From Ruminococcus sp. UBA4275 (GTDB lineage Bacteria; Bacillota; Clostridia; Oscillospirales; Ruminococcaceae), in assembly GCA_002395085.1 (NCBI GenBank), contig DGVV01000037.1, positions 1-25,763 of the forward strand: a DNA stretch of 25,763 nucleotides, in the 5' to 3' direction. Below the pieces are notes generated by a model, which was not told the origin of the DNA, did not search any database, and was given only the letters and a program-made list of their open reading frames with translations. Shown here one piece after another: positions 1 to 8,175 of the stretch. Every line of letters starts with the position of its first letter. Positions within the stretch are counted from its first letter, which is position 1. Both the position numbers and the translations under genes were made by a program.

Positions 1-56
1 CCCACTATAAGAAAAGTAATGTAAATGCGTTGAAATTCTAGGTTCACAAAATAGGG

Positions 57-130
57 GATTCTTAAGGGCTAGTAGCCCTTAAGCGGGAGTTTGAGGGCAG
101 AGCCCTCAATATAAATCCGTCGGAGACACT
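57..130 (+). repeat. Hairpin-rich dispersed intergenic repeat, copy 1
   Basis: This non-coding stretch holds two adjacent hairpins. The first has arms CTTAAGGGCTA and TAGCCCTTAAG (61-83) and the second GAGGGC-AGA-GCCCTC (93-107); GCGGGAGTTT lies between them. After them comes ATCCGTCGGAGA (115-126). The blocks GGCAGAGCCC and ATCCGTCGGAGA recur in the same order on the minus strand near 21215-21250, so this is a family of small repeats rather than a local hairpin. It may also act as a weak stop for minus-strand transcription leaving porB. No gene was seen in bases 1-206. Confidence 0.6.
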
Positions 131-143
131 TTATCTACAAGCT

Positions 144-186
144 GACTGAGACTTACCGTCAAGGCAAGCCTCAGTCTTTTTGTTTT
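144..186 (+). terminator. Rho-independent terminator, rightward
   Basis: The arms GACTGAGACTT and AAGCCTCAGTC pair with one A-C mismatch across an 11-base loop and are followed on the plus strand by TTTTTGTTTT. It would end a plus-strand transcript whose gene lies left of the window. On the minus strand the hairpin is not followed by a T run, so it is not a good terminator for porB. Confidence 0.7.
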
Positions 187-206
187 GCAGCGGAAATGGC
201 AGGATT

Positions 207-1103
207 TTACGGATAATTAAAATTCCGTTCGATAAACGCCCACTTTTTGTCACGGGCATGGATGATCGTTTTCAGATCCTCCAGATCCAGATGATGAAAA
301 CGTCCCTGCTTTTTCAGATACGCCTCAACACTCGAAAAATCCTTCGGTTTGTGATTCAGCGTAAATGTGCCGTTTTCGTATTCTGCAAGATACCAGAGGC
401 CACAGTCCACAACCTCTTTTGCAATCTCAACCGTTTCATCTGTCGCGATGCCCCAGCCCGTCGGGCAGGGTGCGATCACATGGATGTATTTTGTGCCTTT
501 GATCTGCGATGCCTTTTCCACCTTTTTGATGAAATCCGCGAGGTAGCCGACACTCGCTGTTGCTGCATAGGGAATATCATGCGCGGCAGCAATCTCAAAC
601 ATATTCTTTTTCGGGCGGAGATTGCCGTGGATATTCGCACCGGCAGGCGTTGTTGTTGTGCGTGCGCCGAACGGCGTCAGGCCGCTTTTCTGAATGCCGG
701 TATTCATATAGGCTTCATTATCATAGCAGATATAGATGATATTGTCATTGCGGTCAATCGCGCCGGACAGCGCCTGAATGCCAATATCCGCAGTACCGCC
801 GTCTCCCGCAAAACCGACTGCCGTGAAATCACGGTATCCTCTTGCACGGAGTCCCGCCTCGATGCCTGTCAGCATAGATGCCGTACCTGCAAAGGTCGAA
901 ATGATCGAATTGTTCGAGAAGCAAAGCTGCGGGAAATTAAAGCCGACTGCCGACATACATCCCGCCGGCAGAACCGAAACTGCCTTCTCCCCCAGCACCT
1001 TCAGTGCCGCTCTGACGGCAAGCGCACCGCCGCATCCGGCACAGGCTTTATGCCCATAGAAAAATTCATCGCGGGAGATGCCTTCCGCTGTCTTATTCGC
1101 CAT
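207..1103 (-). CDS. porB: Pyruvate:ferredoxin oxidoreductase, beta subunit
   Basis: This is the thiamine-diphosphate-binding subunit (298 residues) of a four-subunit 2-oxoacid:ferredoxin oxidoreductase, which oxidises pyruvate and CoA to acetyl-CoA and CO2 while reducing ferredoxin in the cytoplasm. Four cysteines expected to bind a [4Fe-4S] cluster are visible: C21 and C24 in HKACAGCGG, C49 in LPAGCMSA and C212 in IAPCPTGWG. The cofactor motif begins GDGGTADIG near residue 100 and continues to CYDNEAYMNTG. The ATG at 1103 was preferred over an upstream GTG because GGAGGTGA lies five bases before it. It overlaps the end of porA by 11 bases, so the two are probably translationally coupled. The motifs favour pyruvate over branched-chain keto acids, but substrate is an inference. 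Confidence 0.93.
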   Translation of the reverse strand: MANKTAEGISRDEFFYGHKACAGCGGALAVRAALKVLGEKAVSVLPAGCMSAVGFNFPQLCFSNNSIISTFAGTASMLTGIEAGLRARGYRDFTAVGFAGDGGTADIGIQALSGAIDRNDNIIYICYDNEAYMNTGIQKSGLTPFGARTTTTPAGANIHGNLRPKKNMFEIAAAHDIPYAATASVGYLADFIKKVEKASQIKGTKYIHVIAPCPTGWGIATDETVEIAKEVVDCGLWYLAEYENGTFTLNHKPKDFSSVEAYLKKQGRFHHLDLEDLKTIIHARDKKWAFIERNFNYP

Positions 1104-2265
1104 TGCCGTCACCTCCGATTCCGACGAAATTCACGCTGTCTGTACCGTTTTGAATCGCCGCGAAAATCTGTGCGACATCCCCTGCGGAGATATTTCTGCC
1201 GCCGAGTCCGCCGATGAAATTATAGCCCGGAATGCGGATTCCTGCCTTTTGCAGCGCGGAATTGACATTCGTATAGACCGTACCCTCATTGCCGAAGGAA
1301 ATATCCTTTTCCAGTACGCCGAATGCTTTCGCGTTTTTGAGGACAGCAGCAATTTCTGCATTCGGGAACGGACGCATATAACGGATGCGCACAACGCCCA
1401 CACGAATCCCCTGCTGCCGCAGCCGCTCAGCCGATTCGCGGCAAAGTCCGGCAATACTGCCGAGCGTCACGAGAATATAATCCGCATCCTCCGTGCGGTA
1501 GCACTCCAGCAATCCGGTATATGCTCTGCCGAAGATTTCCGCAAAAGCCGTCTCTGTCTCAGCCACGGCTTTTCTGGCAGCGAGCATCGCTTCATGCGCC
1601 TTATACTTGAAAATGTAGTTGGTATCAGGGCCGGCTGAGAATGCCAGATTCTTCGGATTACCGAAGTCGATGCGGTTCTCTGTGACATAAGGCGACAGGA
1701 ATGCATCTGCCTGTGCCTGTTCCGGAATCTCCACTGTTTCGTAGGTATGCGTCAGCACAAAGCCGTCGAGATTGACCATAACCGGCGTGGAGACACGGCT
1801 GTCCTCTGCAATGCGCCAGCTCATGAGTGCGAGGTCGAGTGCCTCCTGTGCATTCTCCGCATAGACCTGAATCCAGCCGCTGTCAAGCTGCGAAAGACTG
1901 TCGCGCTGATCGCCGTAGATATTCCACGGAAGTGCGGTGGAACGGTCTGCGTTCATCATGACAATCGGAAACCGCCCGCCCGATGCGTAATACAGACATT
2001 CCGCCATATAAAGCAAGCCCTGCGAGGAAGTTGCAGTGAATGCTCTTGCACCCGCAGCGCTTGCGCCGATTGCACAGGACAGCGCAGAATGTTCCGATTC
2101 CACATGGATGAATTCCGATTTCAGACTGCCGTCCTCAACCATTTCCGAGAGCCGTTCCACCACGATGGTCTGCGGAGTAATCGGATACGCAGAGATCACA
2201 TCCGGCTTTGCAAGGCGGATGCCCTCCGCAAACGCCTCATTGCCGGATAAGAATTTCTTGCTCAT
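1093..2265 (-). CDS. porA: Pyruvate:ferredoxin oxidoreductase, alpha subunit
   Basis: This 390-residue protein is the alpha subunit, which carries the pyrimidine-binding domain for thiamine diphosphate and helps bind the keto acid. The family motif YPITPQT is at residues 27-33. A stretch near residues 125-150 (NIYGDQRDSLSQLDSGWIQ) matches the segment typical of pyruvate-specific enzymes, which is the main reason to call it Por rather than Vor. Its length is normal for the separate-subunit form. The ATG overlaps the TGA of porD by the ATGA arrangement, and GGAGG lies about ten bases upstream. The order gamma-delta-alpha-beta is the same as in the classic four-subunit enzymes of Thermotoga. Confidence 0.93.
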   Translation of the reverse strand: MSKKFLSGNEAFAEGIRLAKPDVISAYPITPQTIVVERLSEMVEDGSLKSEFIHVESEHSALSCAIGASAAGARAFTATSSQGLLYMAECLYYASGGRFPIVMMNADRSTALPWNIYGDQRDSLSQLDSGWIQVYAENAQEALDLALMSWRIAEDSRVSTPVMVNLDGFVLTHTYETVEIPEQAQADAFLSPYVTENRIDFGNPKNLAFSAGPDTNYIFKYKAHEAMLAARKAVAETETAFAEIFGRAYTGLLECYRTEDADYILVTLGSIAGLCRESAERLRQQGIRVGVVRIRYMRPFPNAEIAAVLKNAKAFGVLEKDISFGNEGTVYTNVNSALQKAGIRIPGYNFIGGLGGRNISAGDVAQIFAAIQNGTDSVNFVGIGGDGNGE

Positions 2266-2555
2266 TTATGCTCCGCCTCCATTCTGATTGCGCCGAGCCT
2301 GCAAATTTTTGCGCAGATGCCGCATCCCTTGCAGAAATCGTAATCAATCACAGCCTTGCCGTCCCGAACGGAGATCACACCGTCCGGACAGTACAGATAG
2401 CACTGTTCACAGCCGATACAGCGTCCTGCGTCAATCACCGGCCGGATGCTGCGCCAGCCGCTGTTCACGGAAACCAGATACCCTGCTTCAAATGCAGTTG
2501 CTTCCGGTATCTCTGCGGCAGAAAATGTCTTTTTTTCTCTGAGATAGGGTCTCAT
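2262..2555 (-). CDS. porD: Pyruvate:ferredoxin oxidoreductase, delta subunit (2x[4Fe-4S] ferredoxin)
   Basis: This 97-residue subunit passes electrons from the thiamine/beta-subunit cluster to external ferredoxin. Two complete CX2CX2CX3C motifs are present: C46, C49, C52, C56 in CIGCEQCYLYCP, and C75, C78, C81, C85 in CKGCGICAKIC. The second motif ends CR rather than the usual CP, a tolerated variation. The N-terminal 40 residues are the linker usual for PorD. Start and stop overlap both neighbours by four bases (ATGA), showing tight coupling within the operon. Confidence 0.93.
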   Translation of the reverse strand: MRPYLREKKTFSAAEIPEATAFEAGYLVSVNSGWRSIRPVIDAGRCIGCEQCYLYCPDGVISVRDGKAVIDYDFCKGCGICAKICRLGAIRMEAEHK

Positions 2556-3067
2556 TTCTGCACCGCCTCTCTTGCCAGCTTCACTGCACCGGCATTCCGT
2601 GCCTGTATTTTCTGCGGCATATACCCTTCTATCGCGTTGACCGCCTGTTCTTCCGTGATATAGCCGGAAATCGCGGAAACAATGCCAAGCATCACCGTGT
2701 TGACTGTCGGCAGCCTGAATTCGGCTGCAATGGCTTCTGCGTCAAAGGAAAAGGTTTCGGGAAGCGGCTCTTTGGAATTGACAATGATTCTGCCGTCTGC
2801 CTTCAGATGTGACAGCAGTTCCGGCGAATACAGCGTATCATCCAGCACAACTATATAATCTGCCTGTTCCGTCTGGCTGCGGTCCAGAACCGGTTTTTCA
2901 TCCAGCTTTGTGAACGCCCTGACCGGTGCGCCGCGCCGTTCCGGGCCGAACGACGGAAATGCAAGCGCATAATGCGCATCGTGATTGACCGTATAGGCTG
3001 CGCCGAACAGCTTTGCCGCCGTAAATGCACCCTGTCCGCCGCGCCCGATCCACAGAATCTCTTTCAT
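2552..3067 (-). CDS. porC: Pyruvate:ferredoxin oxidoreductase, gamma subunit
   Basis: This 171-residue protein is the gamma subunit, the first gene of the operon. It starts MKEILWIGRGGQG, with the GRGGQG motif of the family, and contains FPSFGPERRGAPV near residue 45, the segment that contacts CoA in related enzymes. An upstream in-frame ATG at 3097 was rejected. The ATG at 3067 has AGGAG eight bases before it, and the predicted transcription start (~3093) lies downstream of the ATG at 3097. The TGA stop overlaps the start of porD. Confidence 0.92.
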   Translation of the reverse strand: MKEILWIGRGGQGAFTAAKLFGAAYTVNHDAHYALAFPSFGPERRGAPVRAFTKLDEKPVLDRSQTEQADYIVVLDDTLYSPELLSHLKADGRIIVNSKEPLPETFSFDAEAIAAEFRLPTVNTVMLGIVSAISGYITEEQAVNAIEGYMPQKIQARNAGAVKLAREAVQK

Positions 3068-3099
3068 CGCGCCATCTCCTATTGGTTTGGTGTGCATTT

Positions 3100-3128
3100 A
3101 TTATACACTGTTCTGCAAAGCTTGTCCA
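3100..3128 (-). promoter_or_regulatory. Sigma-A promoter of porCDAB
   Basis: Read on the minus strand: -35 TGGACA (3123-3128), a 17-base spacer, and -10 TATAAT (3100-3105). Transcription should start near 3093, giving a leader of about 26 bases before porC. No clear operator was recognised. Confidence 0.75.
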
Positions 3129-3211
3129 ATACCAAAGAGTGATTATCCGTTATCAGAAAAAATGATACCCGCAGACCGTCAGCAAAGGCAGCAGACGAGT
3201 TCCCCGTCATA

Positions 3212-3240
3212 TTGACGCTGCGAAGATTCCCTGCTATAAT
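3212..3240 (+). promoter_or_regulatory. Sigma-A promoter of the ECF sigma operon
   Basis: -35 TTGACG (3212-3217), 17-base spacer, -10 TATAAT (3235-3240). The predicted leader runs about 110 bases to the sigma gene and holds a small imperfect hairpin near 3246-3272 (CAGG with CCTG, AGCG with CGCT). The promoter looks housekeeping-type, so sigma synthesis is probably not solely autoregulated. The gap between the two divergent operons (3068-3359) holds nothing else that I can recognise. Confidence 0.75.
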
Positions 3241-3359
3241 AATAGAGCGCAGGGAAGCTGCCTGCACGCTGTGAAAAAAATAAAACCGATGTAATCTGCC
3301 GGATGAAACTGGTGTCAGTTATAGTGAAGCTGCTTCAAACCTGAACCGAAAGGATGCTG

Positions 3360-3923
3360 ATGACTATGGATGATAAAAAACTCATTTCCCTGTACATAGA
3401 CCGCAATGAGCAGGCAATCAGCGAAACGCAGCGCATTTTCGGAAAATACTTCTACACCATTGCACACAATATTCTCGGCAACGCACAAGACGCAGAGGAA
3501 TGCGTCAATGATGTCCTGATGCGGCTATGGGATCACATCCCGCCGGCAAAACCCGATAATGCGAAAGCGTATTTTACATCTGTTGCCCGTTCCGTCGCCA
3601 ACAAGCGCTACAAGATGAACCATGCCGTCAAACGCGGCGGCGGTGAAATACAGGTCGTTCTCGATGAACTTTATGACTGCTGTTCGGATTCCGATTCTGT
3701 GGAACAGCAGATTGACCGAAATGCGCTCAGCGATTCGATCAACGTATTTCTGGAAACACTCAAACCCGAACACCGCACGATTTTCATTTTGCGGTACTGG
3801 TCTGTATATCCGGTCGATGAGATTGCAGCCAAACTGCATATTTCCAAATCCAAAGTTACGGTCACACTGATGCGTACACGTCAGAAGCTCCGGAAACATC
3901 TCGAACTGGAGGGATTTTTATGA
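3360..3923 (+). CDS. ECF-type RNA polymerase sigma factor
   Basis: This 187-residue protein redirects RNA polymerase to a dedicated set of promoters. It has the two domains of ECF sigma factors and no others. Region 2 is at about residues 20-85, including the core helix around QDAEECVNDVLMRLWDH. Region 4 is at about 125-180, including a helix-turn-helix with DEIAAKLHISKSKVTVTLMRTRQKLRKHL. The start is uncertain: ATG 3360 has AAAGGA five bases upstream, while ATG 3354 overlaps that site and ATG 3366 is eleven bases from it. The TGA stop overlaps the ATG of the next gene, which fits a sigma/anti-sigma pair made in fixed ratio. The signal and target promoters cannot be read from the sequence. 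Confidence 0.88.
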   Translation: MTMDDKKLISLYIDRNEQAISETQRIFGKYFYTIAHNILGNAQDAEECVNDVLMRLWDHIPPAKPDNAKAYFTSVARSVANKRYKMNHAVKRGGGEIQVVLDELYDCCSDSDSVEQQIDRNALSDSINVFLETLKPEHRTIFILRYWSVYPVDEIAAKLHISKSKVTVTLMRTRQKLRKHLELEGFL

Positions 3924-6376
3924 AGCCGATTGATCTCTTTGACGCAATGGACGGCATTTCTGAAAAATACATCCATGAAACCGAACAGGAACTCGAACGG
4001 CGCGCAGGAAAAAACATCGCAGCAGATCCCGCGCCGGAATTTGCACCGGAAAGCAGCAGCCGGAACCGTTCCGTGAAAGCGGCAGGCAGCAGCGCAGTCA
4101 CCCGCACAGACCGTACAGACGGGATGCACAGCAGACAGCCGATCTGGCAGCGCCTCACGACCGGCATTGCAGCGGCGGCAGCCCTTGCCGTCACGGTCGG
4201 CTGCGGATGGTTCATCACACAGCAGGCAAGACAAACCCGCACCGATCCCGCAAACAGCATCATCGAAACAGCCGCACCGAATTTCCTCGGCGGCAGCGGA
4301 AAAATCCGCACCAACGAAGCGATGCTGTACGACAACGACAAATTCTACCTGCTCAATGCATTCGAGGCGGCACGCACCGGCAGTATGCTGGAGGAGATGC
4401 AGAAGCGTCCCCCGTTCCATGATGTCCTCTGGGACGACGGCTGCTTCTTCCGCGAAGAAGGTGCATCGCTGTACCGCATCGACGAAAGCACCGGCAATCA
4501 TCTGGATGAAACGCCGTTCTATACAATCGACACCGACGCATACAAGGGTGAGTTTGCAGACGATGCGATCATCCGCACAAAGTATGCCGCAGTATCAAAA
4601 CTCACGGACAGATTCTATTGCATTCTGTTCCGGATCGGAGATACCAGAGAGGAGTACACGAACGACTTTTACTCCGTCTGCTGCCTCTATGATACAGAAA
4701 CCGGTCAGGAGGAAATCCTCAGCCGCGCACCCGAATTAGAACTGGGATTTTTAGCCGACGACAGTAATCACGGTTATTTTTCCTGTACCGGCGACATCTA
4801 CCGCGTCACATATTCACCCTTTGATATGACGCGCATCTCCGATGACACGCACCTCAAATCTTATGGAGGCGGCTGGTTTGCTGCGGACGGTTTCCTCTAT
4901 TATGCGGTCAATGATCTGAACGTCGATTCTGAGGAAGGCAGACACGACTTTTCTGTTGACAGCTACGGCAAGCTGGATCCCGAAACAGGCGCCTACACGG
5001 AGATCGTGCATGACCCCGATTTCGCCAATATCGTTCCGTATGACGGCAAGGTCTATACACTGACTGCCGGTCAGAAGCTCATCTGCACGGATCCGGAATG
5101 GACGCAGACCGAAACCGTTTTAGACTTCAGCAGCGACCTGCCGGACGAGATCCGGAATCTGCTTCGGGCAAAGGCTGACAGCACAAATCCGCAACTCTAT
5201 GCAGTCGATGAAAACTATTATTTATTTGGCTGTTTCAGGGAGGATTATACCGGTTTTCTGCTGATCGAACGCGCAACAGGCAATGCCCGCATCCTGCGCA
5301 CACAGTCGCTCAAGGACATTGCGGAGGAAACGATCAGCCAGACCGAACCTGCCGAAACTGCCAATATGTTCGGCGGCAAAGGCACGGTGTATCCGGTCTG
5401 CTGGAACAATCACGGCACAACAGGTCTGTACCGCGATCAGGACAATTACTATTATTTCGATCTGAGCTGCTGGTTCAGATGCCCGATTGCAGGCGGCAAA
5501 TTCTCGATCATCGAGCCTTCGGATGCCCCCGATCTCCCCTTTGAAATGATGATCTCTGACGGAGAACGCATTTATACGCAGGATCTGACGGTCATTTCGG
5601 ACGGCAGCGCCGAAAACCGGTTTGATCCTTCCGAGGTGCAGCGCTATCTGCATAACCTGAACAACCGGACAGAGAAACTGGGCTGGCATTATGACTGCGA
5701 AAATATCTGGCATATCCGTGACCGGTATTTCATCCTCATGCAGGCCGTACACATTGCCGGTGTGGATCCGCCGGAAGATCTTGCGGACAGCGTATACGAG
5801 ATCTGGACAGACGACAGCGGCAGCATTCTTTCTGACAGGGAAATGCAGTACGAATTGCCGGTTTACTATTGCTCTGACGACAAAACCGAAATGTTTGTCA
5901 TCGCAAACGGCGAGTATGATCTGATCGACTGCCCCGGCTATGAGACGGACGAGAAACCCGATCCCATCGCTTACGGCGAGATTCAGAACGCTTACTGCTC
6001 CGGCGATACCGAATACTATCTGACGGCAGACAACCGGCTCTATACCCGCGAAAACGGCGAGCCTGTCCTCATGGAAGAAGATCCAGTCTACACATGGAAT
6101 CTGATGATCGCACCGGACGGCAAAGTGTTCTATCTGCATCCGGAAAGCCAGGGCGATTCGCTGTATCTCTGGAACGGCGGCGGCAGCAAGACGCTCAAAT
6201 ATAAGCCGGAAAACGAAGAATTCCTGTGCATATACGGATTTGAGCAAGCTGAAAACGGCAGCTACAGCGTGATTCTCTATCAATGGAACTTCGATATACG
6301 GGAAGCATCCTTCCTGTTCCTTGACCCTGACAGCGGTCAGGTCATCAAGCAGATTCAGGAATACAACCGCGAATAA
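3920..6376 (+). CDS. Large single-pass membrane protein, probable anti-sigma factor with extracellular sensor region
   Basis: This 818-residue protein has a cytoplasmic N-terminus of about 78 residues, one membrane helix (about 79-100, alanine-rich) and a long extracytoplasmic part. The N-terminus (LFDAMDGISEKYIHETEQELE) resembles the short helical segment I associate with anti-sigma proteins next to clostridial ECF sigma genes. I see no zinc-binding HxxxCxxC motif. The outer part is rich in aromatic and acidic repeats of the kind FYLLNAFE, FLYYAVNDL and YYLTADNRLYT, which suggests a beta-propeller fold. Known: anti-sigma genes are often coupled directly downstream of their sigma gene, as here by the four-base ATGA overlap. 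Inferred: the outer domain senses an extracellular signal and releases the sigma factor. It could instead be a sigma-regulated membrane sensor of another kind. Confidence 0.7.
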   Translation: MKPIDLFDAMDGISEKYIHETEQELERRAGKNIAADPAPEFAPESSSRNRSVKAAGSSAVTRTDRTDGMHSRQPIWQRLTTGIAAAAALAVTVGCGWFITQQARQTRTDPANSIIETAAPNFLGGSGKIRTNEAMLYDNDKFYLLNAFEAARTGSMLEEMQKRPPFHDVLWDDGCFFREEGASLYRIDESTGNHLDETPFYTIDTDAYKGEFADDAIIRTKYAAVSKLTDRFYCILFRIGDTREEYTNDFYSVCCLYDTETGQEEILSRAPELELGFLADDSNHGYFSCTGDIYRVTYSPFDMTRISDDTHLKSYGGGWFAADGFLYYAVNDLNVDSEEGRHDFSVDSYGKLDPETGAYTEIVHDPDFANIVPYDGKVYTLTAGQKLICTDPEWTQTETVLDFSSDLPDEIRNLLRAKADSTNPQLYAVDENYYLFGCFREDYTGFLLIERATGNARILRTQSLKDIAEETISQTEPAETANMFGGKGTVYPVCWNNHGTTGLYRDQDNYYYFDLSCWFRCPIAGGKFSIIEPSDAPDLPFEMMISDGERIYTQDLTVISDGSAENRFDPSEVQRYLHNLNNRTEKLGWHYDCENIWHIRDRYFILMQAVHIAGVDPPEDLADSVYEIWTDDSGSILSDREMQYELPVYYCSDDKTEMFVIANGEYDLIDCPGYETDEKPDPIAYGEIQNAYCSGDTEYYLTADNRLYTRENGEPVLMEEDPVYTWNLMIAPDGKVFYLHPESQGDSLYLWNGGGSKTLKYKPENEEFLCIYGFEQAENGSYSVILYQWNFDIREASFLFLDPDSGQVIKQIQEYNRE

Positions 6377-6380
6377 ACAT

Positions 6381-6423
6381 CACCCGCCGCCTGCAAAGCC
6401 GCAGACGGCGGGTGCTTTTGTTT
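6381..6423 (+). terminator. Terminator between convergent operons
   Basis: The arms CACCCGCCGCCTGC (6381-6394) and GCAGACGGCGGGTG (6401-6414) pair with one mismatch around a six-base loop and are followed by CTTTTGTTT on the plus strand. It ends the sigma operon. The last bases form the stop codon of the oppositely transcribed gene. On the minus strand the following bases (ATGTTTATT) make a weaker T tract, so it may partly serve both directions. Confidence 0.85.
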
Positions 6424-8143
6424 ATCTGCTGCGGGTCAGGGAATTGGTCATGTGCGCGCCGCAGTGGTGAATGATCAGTTTTTTCTTCTTCTGAGAGAAA
6501 CCGAAATGCAGCGCCTGAAGCCTGTTTTTGGATTTCAGATGCATCTCCGCATTGATTTTCTCGCCCTCATATTCCGTAAAATAATTCTGGATCAGCTTCT
6601 TATCCTGACGGGTCTGAGAACCTTCGCCTCTGCCGCATTCAATGCCCGTTTTCGCCTTGAATTTCTTTTCAATCTCCGCCTGCGAATCCGCAAACAGATC
6701 ATACATATACTCTGCCAGCGCATACAGCCACCACCAGAGTTCTCCGACTTTCAGCGTACAGGTATCCAGCGATTTCATCGCATTCTCATTGAACACAAGC
6801 CGGTCAGAATAGGTCTCCTGAAAATAAAGCACGACATCAAAAATACTATCCATGTGCTGGCATTTTTCTCTGGCATTTTCCATTCTGGCAGCAGCGCGGC
6901 CGCGTTCCGCTTCTCTCTGCATGGAGTCATTCTGTGCGCGAAGCTGATAAATCTGGCGTCTCAGTTTTTCACTTATGTCTTCGAGTTCCAGCACGCGAAG
7001 CAGCGCCTCATCGCGTTCTTCCTCCAGTTCCTCCTGCTTCTTGATCTGTTCTACCAGAAGCGCCTCTGCATTTTCGTTGATTGCTGCCTTCTGCTCCTCC
7101 AGATACTTCTGATACCGCTGATGCATTCCCTGCAGCGCAAGCTTATGTTTCTGGGCATCACGCCTGCGCTTCACATCATCCATCCGGAAGAAATTCACCG
7201 TATCCTCACGGTTCTGCACCAGCGCACGGCGGAAAATCGCAATGACACCCTCCGCACCCAGCGCCGTAATCTCCGCAGATGTCAGGAAGCGATGGCGGTA
7301 GCTGTCCTTATTCTGTGTCGGGATGCAGTACGGAACATAGCAGCGGATATAACCCGTTGTACAGTGGTAGTCCGTCGGGAATGCCTCCTGCATATCCCGC
7401 ACCGAATCTGCGTTTTCCGGATAGAACACCAGCGCATTGCCGCACATGGCGTATGCAAGATCATGCGGATTAACCTGAAATTCCGGTTGATTCTCCTCAT
7501 TCAGCTTCGGATTCAGAATGATATACGGCAGACGCCGTTCCGCACTGATCAGCCTGTTCCAGATATGATACCAGTCTCCTGCCCGCACCGCATTTTCGCT
7601 CCCACCGGGCGTATCCAGTCCGCAGGAACATTCCAGCTTCCGGTCACAGATGATAAGCTGAATGATGCGCGGAATCGTGGGATGCGGCGTTTCCTCTGTC
7701 GGGCCGATATGTCCGGCGTGATCGCTGTAACTCAGCACACAGGAGATTTCCGCTTCATCCGCACTGATCTGTTCATAGCCCAGTTCGGTCGTCCAGATGC
7801 GCGGGGCGCAGGAATTCACCGGCACAAAACGCTCTGTAATGGTGCAGGCCCAGTATTCAGCGCTGCTTTCCTTTTGCTCATCGGTCTCACGAAAATAGTC
7901 TGACACCAGCACAATATCCTTTTCGCCCGGAAAGTGTGTACGGGAATAAATTGGCTTTCCGGCCTTGAAGGCAGACCAGCGCCGAAGATTCGGATCAAGA
8001 CATACAGTACCGTTCTTGTTATGCTTCTCGGTCATCCACCGCCGGATCTGAAAAACCAGTTCCCACAGCATATCAACGTTCTCATCCTGCCGGCGAATCC
8101 GGAACTTGGTATTATAAAACATCACGGAACTCAGATCAAACAT
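6422..8143 (-). CDS. Uncharacterised coiled-coil protein, last gene of the putative ATPase/HEPN operon
   Basis: I do not recognise this 573-residue protein as a named family. Three parts can be seen. The globular N-terminal part (1-320) has a segment at about 226-310 (pattern DLAxxMCGNALVFY, then GYIRCYVPY and HRF) that I recall from uncharacterised conflict-type proteins. A charged coiled coil follows (about 325-430, rich in E, K, R, Q). The C-terminal domain (431-573) contains GELWWWLYALAEYMYDLF and ends with KKLIIHHCGAHMTNSLTRSR; the pattern xxIxHCGxHxxN recalls small domains that end in GxHLPT, a weak memory only. No membrane helix or signal peptide is seen. AAAGGAG lies about five bases before the ATG, and the gene starts 32 bases after its neighbour, so it is in the same operon. 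A partner or effector role alongside the ATPase is inferred from position only. Confidence 0.6.
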   Translation of the reverse strand: MFDLSSVMFYNTKFRIRRQDENVDMLWELVFQIRRWMTEKHNKNGTVCLDPNLRRWSAFKAGKPIYSRTHFPGEKDIVLVSDYFRETDEQKESSAEYWACTITERFVPVNSCAPRIWTTELGYEQISADEAEISCVLSYSDHAGHIGPTEETPHPTIPRIIQLIICDRKLECSCGLDTPGGSENAVRAGDWYHIWNRLISAERRLPYIILNPKLNEENQPEFQVNPHDLAYAMCGNALVFYPENADSVRDMQEAFPTDYHCTTGYIRCYVPYCIPTQNKDSYRHRFLTSAEITALGAEGVIAIFRRALVQNREDTVNFFRMDDVKRRRDAQKHKLALQGMHQRYQKYLEEQKAAINENAEALLVEQIKKQEELEEERDEALLRVLELEDISEKLRRQIYQLRAQNDSMQREAERGRAAARMENAREKCQHMDSIFDVVLYFQETYSDRLVFNENAMKSLDTCTLKVGELWWWLYALAEYMYDLFADSQAEIEKKFKAKTGIECGRGEGSQTRQDKKLIQNYFTEYEGEKINAEMHLKSKNRLQALHFGFSQKKKKLIIHHCGAHMTNSLTRSR

Positions 8144-8175
8144 AATAACTCCTTTTCACATCCGCAGAATACACT

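Noticed and set aside
3079..3267. 62-codon ORF upstream of porC
   Set aside because: It covers both divergent promoters and has no ribosome binding site.
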